DNA of 64,000 nt from Calothrix sp. NIES-2098 (GTDB taxonomy: Bacteria > Cyanobacteriota > Cyanobacteriia > Cyanobacteriales > Nostocaceae), in assembly GCA_002368175.1 (NCBI GenBank), contig AP018172.1, forward strand, positions 4,090,001 through 4,154,000, read 5' to 3'. The notes beneath the pieces are model-generated. The model worked only from the letters and a program-made list of their open reading frames with translations, was not told the DNA's origin and ran no database searches. Shown in pieces: positions 50,092 through 59,981 of this stretch. The translations under genes were made by a program, and so were the position numbers. Position 1 is the stretch's first letter. Each line of letters opens with the position of its first letter.

Positions 50092-52833
50092 TCAGGTAAC
50101 TAAACTATCTGCATTGGTCTTGTGCTTGGTCTGCTTCGCCATCAACTTAGCAAACATCCCTTCCTGATTAGCCAACTCTTCAAACCTCCCTTGCTGCACC
50201 ACCCGCCCTGCCTCAATCACATAAATGCAGTCAGCATTACGAATAGTACTGAGACGGTGAGCGATCGCAATTCGTGTCACTTTCAACTTTTCCAAACTTG
50301 CACTCACAATCGCCTGGGTATGGTTATCTAGCGCACTAGTTGCTTCATCAAACACAATAATTCGCGGCTTCAACACTAATGCCCTAGCAATTAGCAATCT
50401 TTGGCGTTGTCCCCCTGATAGGTTTGCCCCGCCTTCGGCAATTACAGTGTGCATCCCCATTGGCATCTGTTCAATATCTTGGTCAAAACCTGCCATCCGT
50501 GCCGCATTCCAGGCTTCTTCCATACTAATTAAAGCCCCACCACTGATATTTTCAAACACGCTCTCACTATTGATGCGCCCATTTTGCAGTACAACCCCCA
50601 ATTGACGACGCACCGCCGAAACATCCAAGCCAGACAAATCCTGCCCATCAAAATACACCGTTCCTTGTTCCGGCGTATCAAAACCCAAGAGCATTCGTAA
50701 AGTAGTTGATTTGCCACTACCAGAAGGCCCCACCAAAGCGATAAACTCACCTGGTTTCGCCTCAATTGTCACATCATCCAAATTTAATGGCCCATCTTCC
50801 CGATAGCGGAAAGTGACACGATCTAACTTGATGTAACCAGAAAGTCGCCCCGGATCTGCCTTATTTAAATCCACCTCTGGGAGTTCATCTACAATTGGTT
50901 TGGCATAGTCCCACAAAACCCCAATTTCCAGCAGGTCAATCAGCGTATTGCTAAGAGTTGTCACCCCCGCACTAAAACTAGCAAAGGCAGTATTAAAAGC
51001 CAGAAACGTACCGGTTGATAAACCACCAGTTTCTCCCTGACTCAAGGTACTAGCTGCCATCCAGAAGAGGAAAATGGGTGTTAAATTGGATTGCAAAATA
51101 TTAAAAGTAGCAATGCTATCTTCAATCCACTGGTTAGTCTGCATGAGTTTCAGCTGTTGCTGGTAGTGCTTGGCCCAAAATGCAAATGCTCGTTCTTCCG
51201 CTGCTGTCGTCCGCAGTTTGGAAATACCGCTAATCAGTTGAATGGTCAGCCCTTCTATCGTGCCTTCTAATTCTTCCAATTGGGTAGTTTGCTGACGTTT
51301 AAAGTGTCCAGCAATGCTTGTGACCAAAGCCGTTAAAATTGCTACTGCTAACCCAACAGATGCCAAAGGTGGACTATAAACAAATAGAAGTCCTAAATTT
51401 AATAAAGAAAAAAAGCTTTTAGAAAGGATTTCCAGTTTCTGAGCACCTAACTTCTCTCTAATCTGAGTTATAGAATTAACACGGGAGAGCATTTCTCCAG
51501 AAGAATAATTACGGAAAAATGTCAGTCTCAACCTGAGTACCCGATCCCACATAGCACTCTGCAAGTTCAACAGGGAATAGACTTCAAATCGTCCCAGGTT
51601 AAGCCCTTGAGTAAGCTGAAAAAGAGCCATACCAAAACTAGCAGCCAGTAAAGCTAGAGCGAGTTGGAGTAATAAACCACGATCTGCATCAGGAATGGCA
51701 TTATCAATGAGGATACCCGTAGCTTGGGGAACCACCATTCCAGCTATTGCTCCAGCAGTACCCATCAGAGCAATATTTTTTAATTCCTGTCCTCTACCGC
51801 GCAGAGAATACTGAAACAATGTCAGCAAATCCAACTTCTTCTCTGGAAACGGTGCATAGAACATATAGGCAGTAGGAGACAATAACTTTGCAGTTTGTTC
51901 TCTTAATCGAATGCGCTTATTAGTGACTGGGTGATAAATTTCGTAGTGGCTCTTGCCATTGAGTAACAGAGCTACAGGAGTATTATCAGCGTGGAGATAC
52001 CCCACCAACGGGCCACAATCATCTCGCCACCAGCGTTCTGTTAGCACTACTCGGCGGATTCGCATCCGAGAAGCGCGGGCGATCGCTTCTAAAGGTTCCT
52101 TGACTCGCTTGATATTTTCAGACTGTGCAGGGGGCTGAATTTTAATCCCCATGACCCGTCCCACAGCCCCAGCCGCCGCTAACAACGGGTCGCCAATAAA
52201 TGTTGCTGTTGACTGTTGAGGATCGACAAGGGAAACAAAAGAAGCGATCGCTCCCGCAGTTGCGTCCCGGTTCAAGCTTGAGCGTGCTTGAAACTGTGCC
52301 AAAGCCTTTAACTGTGTCTGCTGTTCCAGTTCGTGCAAACTACTCAAAAACTGCGCGTGGAAGTTATCTAAAATTGTCAGTTGGGTTAGCCAAGGAGTTT
52401 GCTCCGATATTTCTGGTACTGGCAGAAGAATTCCGGTACTGTCAAAAGCAGAACTTAAGCGTTCAAACCAAGTAGATAGCAAACTGTTCGCAGACCCTAA
52501 ACTGGAAACAGGGGTAATATCGCTATCAAGTTGGGAACGGTGAAAACACAGTAGCTGAGTATCTGTAGTGGGAACTGCTAAAATATAGAAAGGATTGGGT
52601 TCTTGCTGTTGTGAATTAGAGACAGCCCCCGTAAATGCAAACAGTAGCTCACCCATCTCGGCTGTAAACAGGTATTGTCGAGAGCCTTGCAAACTGCCAT
52701 TCTGCATCTGACCAGCAAAAATTGCTATTGAGCCTGATTGTATTGCCCAAACCTGTTGTGGGTCATCTAGTAGTAATACTTCACCTGTCTCCAGCAGTTT
52801 GGTTAGGCTAGGATCGATCGGGTTATTCTTCAT
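50092..52833 (-). CDS. NHLM-type ABC exporter, second subunit
   Basis: About 913 residues from the ATG at 52833; an ATG 21 bp earlier lacks a ribosome-binding site, whereas GAGGAGG precedes the chosen one. Residues 1-300 form a domain without the C39 motifs. Then come an ABC transmembrane region (MGTAGAIAGMVVPQATGILI and following) and a nucleotide-binding domain with Walker A VGPSGSGKST, signature LSGGQRQR and IIVFDEATSALD. This layout matches the ABC2 component of NHLM bacteriocin systems. It overlaps the peptidase-exporter gene by 11 bp. It probably pairs with it as a heterodimer to secrete a peptide or peptide-like product. Confidence 0.85.
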   Translation of the reverse strand: MKNNPIDPSLTKLLETGEVLLLDDPQQVWAIQSGSIAIFAGQMQNGSLQGSRQYLFTAEMGELLFAFTGAVSNSQQQEPNPFYILAVPTTDTQLLCFHRSQLDSDITPVSSLGSANSLLSTWFERLSSAFDSTGILLPVPEISEQTPWLTQLTILDNFHAQFLSSLHELEQQTQLKALAQFQARSSLNRDATAGAIASFVSLVDPQQSTATFIGDPLLAAAGAVGRVMGIKIQPPAQSENIKRVKEPLEAIARASRMRIRRVVLTERWWRDDCGPLVGYLHADNTPVALLLNGKSHYEIYHPVTNKRIRLREQTAKLLSPTAYMFYAPFPEKKLDLLTLFQYSLRGRGQELKNIALMGTAGAIAGMVVPQATGILIDNAIPDADRGLLLQLALALLAASFGMALFQLTQGLNLGRFEVYSLLNLQSAMWDRVLRLRLTFFRNYSSGEMLSRVNSITQIREKLGAQKLEILSKSFFSLLNLGLLFVYSPPLASVGLAVAILTALVTSIAGHFKRQQTTQLEELEGTIEGLTIQLISGISKLRTTAAEERAFAFWAKHYQQQLKLMQTNQWIEDSIATFNILQSNLTPIFLFWMAASTLSQGETGGLSTGTFLAFNTAFASFSAGVTTLSNTLIDLLEIGVLWDYAKPIVDELPEVDLNKADPGRLSGYIKLDRVTFRYREDGPLNLDDVTIEAKPGEFIALVGPSGSGKSTTLRMLLGFDTPEQGTVYFDGQDLSGLDVSAVRRQLGVVLQNGRINSESVFENISGGALISMEEAWNAARMAGFDQDIEQMPMGMHTVIAEGGANLSGGQRQRLLIARALVLKPRIIVFDEATSALDNHTQAIVSASLEKLKVTRIAIAHRLSTIRNADCIYVIEAGRVVQQGRFEELANQEGMFAKLMAKQTKHKTNADSLVT

Positions 52834-55039
52834 TGTCCTCTGCCTCCTCACCATGAACCAGTTCGGCGTAGAATCCGCCCATTTGCATTAATTGGTTATG
52901 AGTGCCTCGTTGCACTACCACCCCCCGATCCAACACAATAATTTCATCACAATCTCGAATGGAACTGAGACGGTGAGCGACTATTAAGCAACTACAACCA
53001 CGCTGCCGCAGATTGTTGTAAATTAACTGTTCTGTCTCCCCATCTAAGGCACTTGTCGCTTCATCTAAAATCAAAATCGAGGGATTGTGCAGGAGCGATC
53101 GCGCAATTTCCAAGCGTTGGCGTTGTCCGCCACTTAGGTTTACACCGCCTTCGAGCAGTTCGCCATTATAACCACCGGGTAAGGCCATAATTACATCTTG
53201 AATTCTGGCATCAATGCAGGCGCGGCGAATTTGCGAATCAGAAACCGTCGTATCCCATAGTGTCAAGTTATCGCGGACGCTACCAGAAAATAAGAAAACC
53301 TCTTGCTCAACAGTAGCGATAGAATTCGCCAAAACTGCGCGGGGAATCTCAAGTCTTGATTTACCATCAAATAAAATCTCCCCTGACCAAGGTTCATAAA
53401 GTCCAGCTACTAACTTGGCTACAGTTGATTTCCCGGAACCACTGCCTCCCACTAGTGCTACTCTTTGTCCTGGTTGAATCACACAGTTAAAATTTTCAAT
53501 TAATGGTCTATCTACCTTGGCATAGCCAAACGTCAGATTACTCAGTTCAATGCGTCCAGATAAGCGAATTGTGCCGATATCAAAGCTAGGAGTTGAAGTT
53601 TGCAGTTTTCTACTGTGATTCTCAAGTTGTATATCTGTAGCATTTGTCAACACATCATCTAAACGCATCAAGTTACCAGCTAAGGTGGGTAACACAGCGC
53701 CAAACCCCATTAACTGATTGATAGGTGTCTGGAAACTAGTCAACAGAGCTTGAAAAGCTACCAACATTCCAATAGTCATTTGCCCTGCCATCACTTGCCA
53801 ACCACCCACTATCAGTACTAGGGTTGTTGTCAATGCCGTCAGGAACGCTGGCAATATGTATAAAATTTCCAACATGACGGCCATGTTTTTATAAGTATTT
53901 GCTTTCTTGGTAAAATAACCAGACCAGCGGGCAAAAAAGTCAGATTCCAAAGCAGAGGCTTTTAAGGTTTCTATGCTTTGAATTCCAGCAATGGCAACTC
54001 CTTCAATTTTGCCCCCGTCCTTATCAAGTTGCATATAGCAATCTTCTAACCAGCCTCCTGTTACCACGAGTACTACAATATTCACAATTGCCAGCAAGAG
54101 AGCGATCGCAGCTAGTAACCAGTTATAAGCAAACATTACTAACACGTAGAGAATGGTAATAGTTGCATTAATAATCGTCTCTGCCATTTGACCAGAAATT
54201 GCCTGAGCTACCTTGTCATTCAGCTTGACCCGACCGCCAATTTCCCCAGGAAAACGCTGGGTGTAAAAACCAACAGGCAATTTGAGTAAATGCCAGAAAA
54301 AGCTGCTAGACATACTAGCGGCTAATTTAATTTGCAACTGCCGCAAAAAGCGCCGCTGTTGAGAAAATAAAAATCCTTGCATTAGTGTCGTAACTAGCAT
54401 TCCCAACAACAAGGGACGCAACCAGTCCGTCCGGTCTTCCACTAAAATTTGGTCTACAAACACCTGGCTAAAAACAGGTATTGCCAATCCCGGAATCACT
54501 AACAAAAAACCTAGCACAACACTCAAGACAACGGCTCCAACAGAAGTTTTGAGCCGCGTCAACAGCGAAAGCAAAATACTTGGCTTGCATCCACCTTTTT
54601 TGAAGTCTGTTCCTGGTTCCATTGCCAGGGCAACACCAATATAGGTCTCGTCAAACTCTTGCCGAGAAACAGTGCGCGGCCCGGTGGCTGGATCGTTGAG
54701 ATAAACTTGGTCTTTATCGATGCCTTCGACCACTAATAAGTGGCTAAAATTCCAAAAGGCGATCGCAGGCAACCGCATCTGAGCTAGTTTATCAGTTTCT
54801 TTCTTAAACGCTTTTGCCTTTAATCCATAGTTTCTGGCCGCTTTGACAATATTGGCAGGTTGACTGCCATCGCGAGATACCCCACATTCTTGCCGCAGTT
54901 CTGCTAGTGGTACAAAGCGTCCATAATATCCCAGGATAATGCCCAATGCCGCCGCACCGCATTCGACCTCTTCCATTTGCAGAAGTGTCGGTGTTTTGAC
55001 TCGTTGTTTAGCTTGTTGTTTTAACCCCAGTTTGAACAT
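52823..55039 (-). CDS. NHLM-type peptidase-containing ABC exporter (C39)
   Basis: A 738-residue protein. The N-terminal C39 peptidase is intact: Q21 and C27 in QMEEVECGAAALG, H100 in NFSHLLVVEGI and D116 in LNDPATGP. A membrane domain with six likely helices follows, then an ATPase with Walker A LVGGSGSGKST, signature LSGGQRQR and ILILDEATSALD. C39 exporters cut leader peptides after a double glycine during export. The set (this gene, the second ABC gene and an HlyD adaptor) is the NHLM/proteusin-type system. A substrate peptide was not found nearby. Confidence 0.92.
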   Translation of the reverse strand: MFKLGLKQQAKQRVKTPTLLQMEEVECGAAALGIILGYYGRFVPLAELRQECGVSRDGSQPANIVKAARNYGLKAKAFKKETDKLAQMRLPAIAFWNFSHLLVVEGIDKDQVYLNDPATGPRTVSRQEFDETYIGVALAMEPGTDFKKGGCKPSILLSLLTRLKTSVGAVVLSVVLGFLLVIPGLAIPVFSQVFVDQILVEDRTDWLRPLLLGMLVTTLMQGFLFSQQRRFLRQLQIKLAASMSSSFFWHLLKLPVGFYTQRFPGEIGGRVKLNDKVAQAISGQMAETIINATITILYVLVMFAYNWLLAAIALLLAIVNIVVLVVTGGWLEDCYMQLDKDGGKIEGVAIAGIQSIETLKASALESDFFARWSGYFTKKANTYKNMAVMLEILYILPAFLTALTTTLVLIVGGWQVMAGQMTIGMLVAFQALLTSFQTPINQLMGFGAVLPTLAGNLMRLDDVLTNATDIQLENHSRKLQTSTPSFDIGTIRLSGRIELSNLTFGYAKVDRPLIENFNCVIQPGQRVALVGGSGSGKSTVAKLVAGLYEPWSGEILFDGKSRLEIPRAVLANSIATVEQEVFLFSGSVRDNLTLWDTTVSDSQIRRACIDARIQDVIMALPGGYNGELLEGGVNLSGGQRQRLEIARSLLHNPSILILDEATSALDGETEQLIYNNLRQRGCSCLIVAHRLSSIRDCDEIIVLDRGVVVQRGTHNQLMQMGGFYAELVHGEEAEDNEE

Positions 55040-55081
55040 GCATTTTTATCTATTTTCGCTACGTTTAATATCCCCATATCT

Positions 55082-56527
55082 TTACTGAACTCCAGTCCAC
55101 TCACGCAGGAATGGCAACAAGAAGGTAATCGGTGCTCGTTCTTCCACCGTTACTCGTGTATTTACAGGAGTGCCTGGTGTAATCTGCGTATTCGGGCCTT
55201 TTGAGGAAGACCACTTGAAGCTACTGACATTTACTGGTTCTGGTGTAAGTTCAGCTATAACTTCAACTTTGGCTGTTTTATCGGTCAGCTTATCAGCCAG
55301 TTCTGGATTGCCAATCGTTGATGCAGCCCGTGTCGAGGTAACAGGATAAGAAGAGACAGTTTTCACAGTGCCGACAATGCCACCAAACCGTTCCCTCTTC
55401 ACAGTATCAGGTGTAATTTGCACTTTCATCCCTGGTTTAATTTGCTTGCCGTCTTTCACCTCAAAGTAAGTAATTCCCACTAGTGTTGCTGTGCCTTCTC
55501 CTTGAGTTCTCAATGCTCCCAAGCGAGTACCAGAATTGATAACTTGTCCTTGGACGACGCTCATTTCTAAAATGCAACCGTTTTGGGGACTACGTATTAA
55601 ACTGCGCTCGCTAATTTGTTTTTGTAGTTGAGCAATGGCGCGGTCTACTTCGGCAATGTCATTACTGCGGATATTAGATGCTTGGAGATTTTCTTGGTCA
55701 AGGCGTTTCTTGCGAGTTTCTAATTCTTCGAGTTGCGCTTGAATGTCGCTAACTGTACTTTGAGATTGCAAATAGCGTTGTTTGACTTCAGTGCCATTAA
55801 CTTCTAATTGCCGTACCGAAACTCGCAACTCCTCAATGTTTTGTAATTCTTGCCGATACTCACGTTCTGCTGTAATTAACGATTCTTGCTCTAACGCTCC
55901 TTCTGCTGCTAATTGCTGCCGACGCTGCCAACGGTCTTTTAATGTTGGGATCATTGCCTGTGCATCTTTGAGCTTTTGTTCTAAACTGCGCCTTTGCTGT
56001 TGTATCGTTAGCAAAGTTTGGTCTCGCAGAGTGGGAGAGAGGCTTTTAGCATCTTGTAATCGCTGCAACAAACTAGTACGACTGGCTTTTATTGCTTCTG
56101 CTTCTATCTGAGTACGTTGCTGTTGTACAGAATCTATATTGGCAGCTTGCACTAATAGTTGCTGGCGTTTGGCTCGTTGTTGTTTGAGTTGTTCAGCCAA
56201 TTCAATTGGTTGAATTGCAGCTAGCTGTTCTCCCTTTTTCAGGCACTGTCCATCTTTCACTGACAAGGTTTCTAACTGTCCAGCAATGGGCGATTGCAAT
56301 TCGATTGTCTGTTGGGGGTAAATCAGCACACCTTTCCCCGTTAGAGTCATGGGAATTCTACCCACTGTGCTCCAAACTAAAGCAAGTATAGTCAAACCTC
56401 CCACCGTCGCTGCTGGAATCCAATCTTGCGGCTTAACGACACGCATTAACTGGTCGAGACGTTCTGGAGAGGAAACTTCTTCAAGGGAAGGGTTGGGTGT
56501 GGTGTTATCCAAAGGTGATTCTGTCAT
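55082..56527 (-). CDS. HlyD-family membrane-fusion protein (NHLM type)
   Basis: A 481-residue protein. One transmembrane helix (AATVGGLTILALVWSTVG) follows a short cytosolic tail. The biotinyl-lipoyl-like halves flank a long coiled coil at about 130-310 (LEQKLKDAQAM, LEELETRKKRLDQ). The lipoyl strands include LIRSPQNGCILEM. It would bridge the ABC exporter to the outer envelope. It lies 42 bp after the exporter gene start region and overlaps the cyclic-nucleotide-type gene by ATGA at 56524-56527, so all are one operon. Confidence 0.88.
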   Translation of the reverse strand: MTESPLDNTTPNPSLEEVSSPERLDQLMRVVKPQDWIPAATVGGLTILALVWSTVGRIPMTLTGKGVLIYPQQTIELQSPIAGQLETLSVKDGQCLKKGEQLAAIQPIELAEQLKQQRAKRQQLLVQAANIDSVQQQRTQIEAEAIKASRTSLLQRLQDAKSLSPTLRDQTLLTIQQQRRSLEQKLKDAQAMIPTLKDRWQRRQQLAAEGALEQESLITAEREYRQELQNIEELRVSVRQLEVNGTEVKQRYLQSQSTVSDIQAQLEELETRKKRLDQENLQASNIRSNDIAEVDRAIAQLQKQISERSLIRSPQNGCILEMSVVQGQVINSGTRLGALRTQGEGTATLVGITYFEVKDGKQIKPGMKVQITPDTVKRERFGGIVGTVKTVSSYPVTSTRAASTIGNPELADKLTDKTAKVEVIAELTPEPVNVSSFKWSSSKGPNTQITPGTPVNTRVTVEERAPITFLLPFLREWTGVQ

Positions 56528-57552
56528 CCTCGTGAATTCCCTTGCAATCGATTAATCATCCACTTAAACCGAGTTCCGGCTAGCAGTGTAAGTTCTAACA
56601 CATCAAGAGGAATTTCGTCTTCGTATTCCACATTGTCTAAAAATTGTTCTTGGTTATAAGCTTGGGTTCCAAACCCCCGTCTGACTAAATCGTCTCGTAA
56701 CCTATCAACTAGAACGATGCTCAGTGACCGATAAAAGCGAGTAGCAAAACCGCGATCGTGCTGTAACTTCTCGCGCAGTAAGTCTTGGGGAATGGCTAGC
56801 ACAAAGGAGTTTTCAGCACAGCGAATTGTAGCTGAGGCGACTCCTATCTCCACAAAGGACATTTCGCCTACAATCTCACCACTAGCACGACGAGCAATTT
56901 CTCGTTCTGTAATTTGACCATCCACTGTCAAGGAAATGACAACAGCAAAAGCACCTTTAACTAAGAAATAAACAGCTTCTACTGGTTCTCCTTGTTGAAT
57001 CAATGTTGTGCCTTTTACTAGTTTTTCTTTCCTGCCGTAAGTAGTCATCCAATCTATATCGTTATCGTTGAGAACTGCAAATAGATACAAGACTTTTCTT
57101 AAGGACTGTCCTGGTAGAATCTTGCTCTGTGCTAGCAGGCTAGAAAGATTTCGCAGTCGATTAGATAATTTAATGGCAAATTCATGATAAAGTCGCGCAG
57201 CAAAATCTGGATCTCGTTCGACTTTCAACTGTAATTTCTGCTGGGGAATTACCAAAAGCTGACAGGAATTGACAGTTTTGACTGTAGCAGAAGGGGGTCG
57301 GTTATCAATAAAGGACATTTCGCCGACGATTTCTCCTTGAGAGAGGCGAGCAATTTCTACCAATTGATTGCTATTGCCTTGAGAAATCGAGACTTGCAGC
57401 GTACCATCCAAGACAATATACAGGAATTCAGCAACTTTGCCTTCTTCAATGAGAACAGTATCAGCAGGCACAATCTTCTGGGTTGCAGTTTGCCTAATAA
57501 ATGCGAAATCTTGGGGTTGTAAAACTTTAAAGGCGATTTCTTGGTCAAGCAT
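56524..57552 (-). CDS. Protein with two cyclic-nucleotide-binding-type domains
   Basis: A 342-residue protein with two tandem cNMP-type beta-barrels at about 10-130 and 160-280. The phosphate-binding cassettes read GEIVGEMSFIDNRPPSATV and GEIVGEMSFVEIGVASATI. The classical cassette has an Arg before the final Ala-Thr-Val pair; in both domains this Arg is replaced (PPSA, VASA), so nucleotide binding is doubtful. No DNA-binding domain is present. It leads the exporter operon and may gate the exporter. An adenylate cyclase gene lies about 900 bp upstream. Confidence 0.82.
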   Translation of the reverse strand: MLDQEIAFKVLQPQDFAFIRQTATQKIVPADTVLIEEGKVAEFLYIVLDGTLQVSISQGNSNQLVEIARLSQGEIVGEMSFIDNRPPSATVKTVNSCQLLVIPQQKLQLKVERDPDFAARLYHEFAIKLSNRLRNLSSLLAQSKILPGQSLRKVLYLFAVLNDNDIDWMTTYGRKEKLVKGTTLIQQGEPVEAVYFLVKGAFAVVISLTVDGQITEREIARRASGEIVGEMSFVEIGVASATIRCAENSFVLAIPQDLLREKLQHDRGFATRFYRSLSIVLVDRLRDDLVRRGFGTQAYNQEQFLDNVEYEDEIPLDVLELTLLAGTRFKWMINRLQGNSRG

Positions 57553-58454
57553 CTATAAACTAAATTATTATGTATAAATTTTTCTCTAAACTCTGCATTC
57601 TACCTATGTACTGTTAGAGGCAGACACTCCTGAACATCGTAGCTACTAGCTTTAGTTACAATTTTTTATCTGTAGAATCACTTATGGTTAAATAAGATGA
57701 TTCGCTCAAGGTCTAGACAATTGAAAGCAGCCAGTCATCAGATAGATACTTTGATATCTAAATTTATGTTTTATTTTTAACTATATACCCAAAGGTAGAT
57801 GAATTATATATTTAGGTAATATAAACACACTAGCTACTTAGTTAGCTTAAACGTCAGCTATTGTCAAGCTAGATAGTTGTGTGCGATTACCCCCGATACG
57901 CTTTGCGATCGCACCCAATGAGGAAGCCATTATTTTTCTGCTTCTCGGTAGTCTGAAAAAAAGGGTGTTAAGTCTATTACCAAGAGAGGTGTATTACTTT
58001 TCTTCTCTATAGATGCAATTATCCTCACAGCCTAAAAAGTAGAAGGTGGCTGTAAGTATGCCAAAAACCCTAATTTTGCGAGCGATCGCATCGAGGCTGT
58101 TAAGAGATCATCAATTTTTTGTCAACAATCTTATTTTATTGATAATTGATTTTTGGGAAAAAGTGACCGATGAAATTACAGTAAAGTTTTGCTCATTAGC
58201 TTGTGTGGGATTTGCTGTTTGTATTTAAAGTTACTACTATTCCACTCATATATACTAGTCGGCAAAGTCGGATCTTCAGGTCGGATCGAGTAGGATTTTA
58301 TCTAAGAATATGTTTTAATATTAAGTATTTATGCTTAAAAATGCCTCATTAAGTTAATTCAAACGTTGAGGGCAATTTTCCTGTCCTGCCAAAACCTCCT
58401 CAACAGCGTCTATCTTGTTTCAAAAAGAGGTACAACGATAGCGTATAAATTAAT
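57553..58454. other. Intergenic region between exporter operon and cyclase
   Basis: About 900 bp. It holds copy 2 of the TCCGAC element (58256-58299) and HIP1-type sites near 57907 and 58084. A plus-strand frame (58046-58228) starting MAVSMPKTLILRAIAS has no family resemblance or ribosome-binding site. No precursor peptide with a double glycine was found. Confidence 0.5.
58256..58299 (-). repeat. Iterated TCCGAC element, copy 2 (inverted)
   Basis: On the minus strand the motif starts at 58295 (as TCCTAC), 58285, 58272 and 58263 (as GCCGAC). The spacing of 10, 13 and 9 bp equals that of copy 1 at 34321-34365. Confidence 0.8.
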
Positions 58455-59981
58455 TTACTTCTCAGTAAATCGCCAAACCCCATCCCAATTGACTGGCTTG
58501 CCCTTTTGTAATAAAAAATTTACCCGATTCAGATACAAATCGGCAGTTTTATCAGCAGCATTCAAAGCTAAAACCTTGGCAAAATAATCCTTCGCTAACT
58601 CAAAATCGCCTTGACGATAATATTGTACACCTTGCTCAAAATCCGGCTGAGTCTGTAACTTTAATAATCGCACTTCTGAAGATTCAGCATCTAATATCTC
58701 ATAAACCGAAATAGGTTCAGTTTTCCCCTTAACAACTGCCCGATCTAAAAAGCGAATTTCATATTTTTTGGAGTTACTCAGATGCTCTAAAGTCTGCTCG
58801 GAAATCAGCAAAGATACACCATAAAATTTGGTTAATCCTTCCAATCTAGCCGTCAAGTTAACGTTATCAGAAAAAGCATCTCCCTGCATCCGATTTTCTT
58901 CGCCTACCATACCTAACATCATGTGTCCTACATGAATACCAACGCCAACTTGTAAAGGTAAATAACCTTTTTCTATACGCTGCTGGTTATATTCATGAAC
59001 GCGTTGATGTTTAGCAACACCAGCTGCCACTGCATCATCTGCACCATCCGGAAAAACTGCCATCATCCCATCCCCTAAAAATTTAACAATTAGTCCGTAA
59101 TTGCTACGAATTTCTGGACTAACTCGTTTAAGGTAAGCGTTAACAAAGTTAAAGTTTTCCTGAGGTGTCATGTCTTCAGATATCGTTGTAAAAGAGCGAA
59201 TATCGCTGAACATAACTGCCATAATTTTGCTGACGTGATCGCCCAGATGCACATCAGTAATACTTTCCTTGCGAAGAAATTTCAGATATTCGTGAGGTAC
59301 AAATCGCCCATAAGCTTTTAATAAAGACTCTAGTTGAGTATTAGCATTAGTTAGTTCTTTTTCCCTGGCTTTGACAGTTTTGACCATGTTTGTAAAAACT
59401 CGCGCCAATTGTCCTAGTTCATCGCTACGTTTAGCAACTTCACTGAGTGCATCTGGTTGAAAAGCATCTTTCTCTACTTCAAAAGCTGCTGTAGTAACTT
59501 TACCAACTTGCTCAATATATGCTGCTTGCCGCATAATTTCAGCTTTAAAAAGAGCTTCGGCTTCTTGACGTTTGAGAAAATTAATATAAGCTTTAGAGTG
59601 ATAGCGAATACGAGCAATTAATTCCATCTTGTCTGGTAGTTTTACCAAGTAATCATTTGCCCCTAATTCAAATGCCTTAGCTTTAATAATTGGGTCTTCC
59701 TTACTAGACAAGACAATCAAAGGAACATAAGCAGTAGGCAAGTCTTTGGCACGTAAGATTTTAACTAGCAATAACCCTTCCATTTGAGGCATCACTAAGT
59801 CTTGCAGAATGACAGTAGGTTGACATTCTTTAGCGACTTTAATAGCTTTAGTAGGGTCGTTACAGTAATGAAAAATTATATCAATTTCAGGTTTGAGCAT
59901 TCGATGAATCGCTTCACCGATAATTGATTGGTCGTCTATTAGTAAAACGGTGATTTTTTCTTCTTTAGGTGAATCGTTCAT
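58455..59981 (-). CDS. Receiver-linked class III adenylate cyclase
   Basis: A 508-residue protein. A receiver at 10-130 (VLLIDDQSIIGEAI, VILQDLVMPQMEG, NDYLVKLPD) is followed by a coiled-coil/HAMP-like link and a class III cyclase (about 245-430). Metal aspartates lie in VMFSDIRSFTTI and FLGDGMMAVF; the substrate-specific Lys precedes FLGDG and an Asp occurs in FSDNVNLTARLEG. That pair indicates ATP as substrate. A C-terminal TPR-like helix pair ends the protein. It would make cAMP when phosphorylated. The start is followed by an operon partner CheB upstream at 76 bp distance. Confidence 0.88.
   Translation of the reverse strand: MNDSPKEEKITVLLIDDQSIIGEAIHRMLKPEIDIIFHYCNDPTKAIKVAKECQPTVILQDLVMPQMEGLLLVKILRAKDLPTAYVPLIVLSSKEDPIIKAKAFELGANDYLVKLPDKMELIARIRYHSKAYINFLKRQEAEALFKAEIMRQAAYIEQVGKVTTAAFEVEKDAFQPDALSEVAKRSDELGQLARVFTNMVKTVKAREKELTNANTQLESLLKAYGRFVPHEYLKFLRKESITDVHLGDHVSKIMAVMFSDIRSFTTISEDMTPQENFNFVNAYLKRVSPEIRSNYGLIVKFLGDGMMAVFPDGADDAVAAGVAKHQRVHEYNQQRIEKGYLPLQVGVGIHVGHMMLGMVGEENRMQGDAFSDNVNLTARLEGLTKFYGVSLLISEQTLEHLSNSKKYEIRFLDRAVVKGKTEPISVYEILDAESSEVRLLKLQTQPDFEQGVQYYRQGDFELAKDYFAKVLALNAADKTADLYLNRVNFLLQKGKPVNWDGVWRFTEK

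Noticed and set aside
58046..58228. 60-residue plus-strand frame as a precursor peptide
   Set aside because: No family resemblance, no leader-type double glycine, no good ribosome-binding site, opposite strand to the exporter operon.
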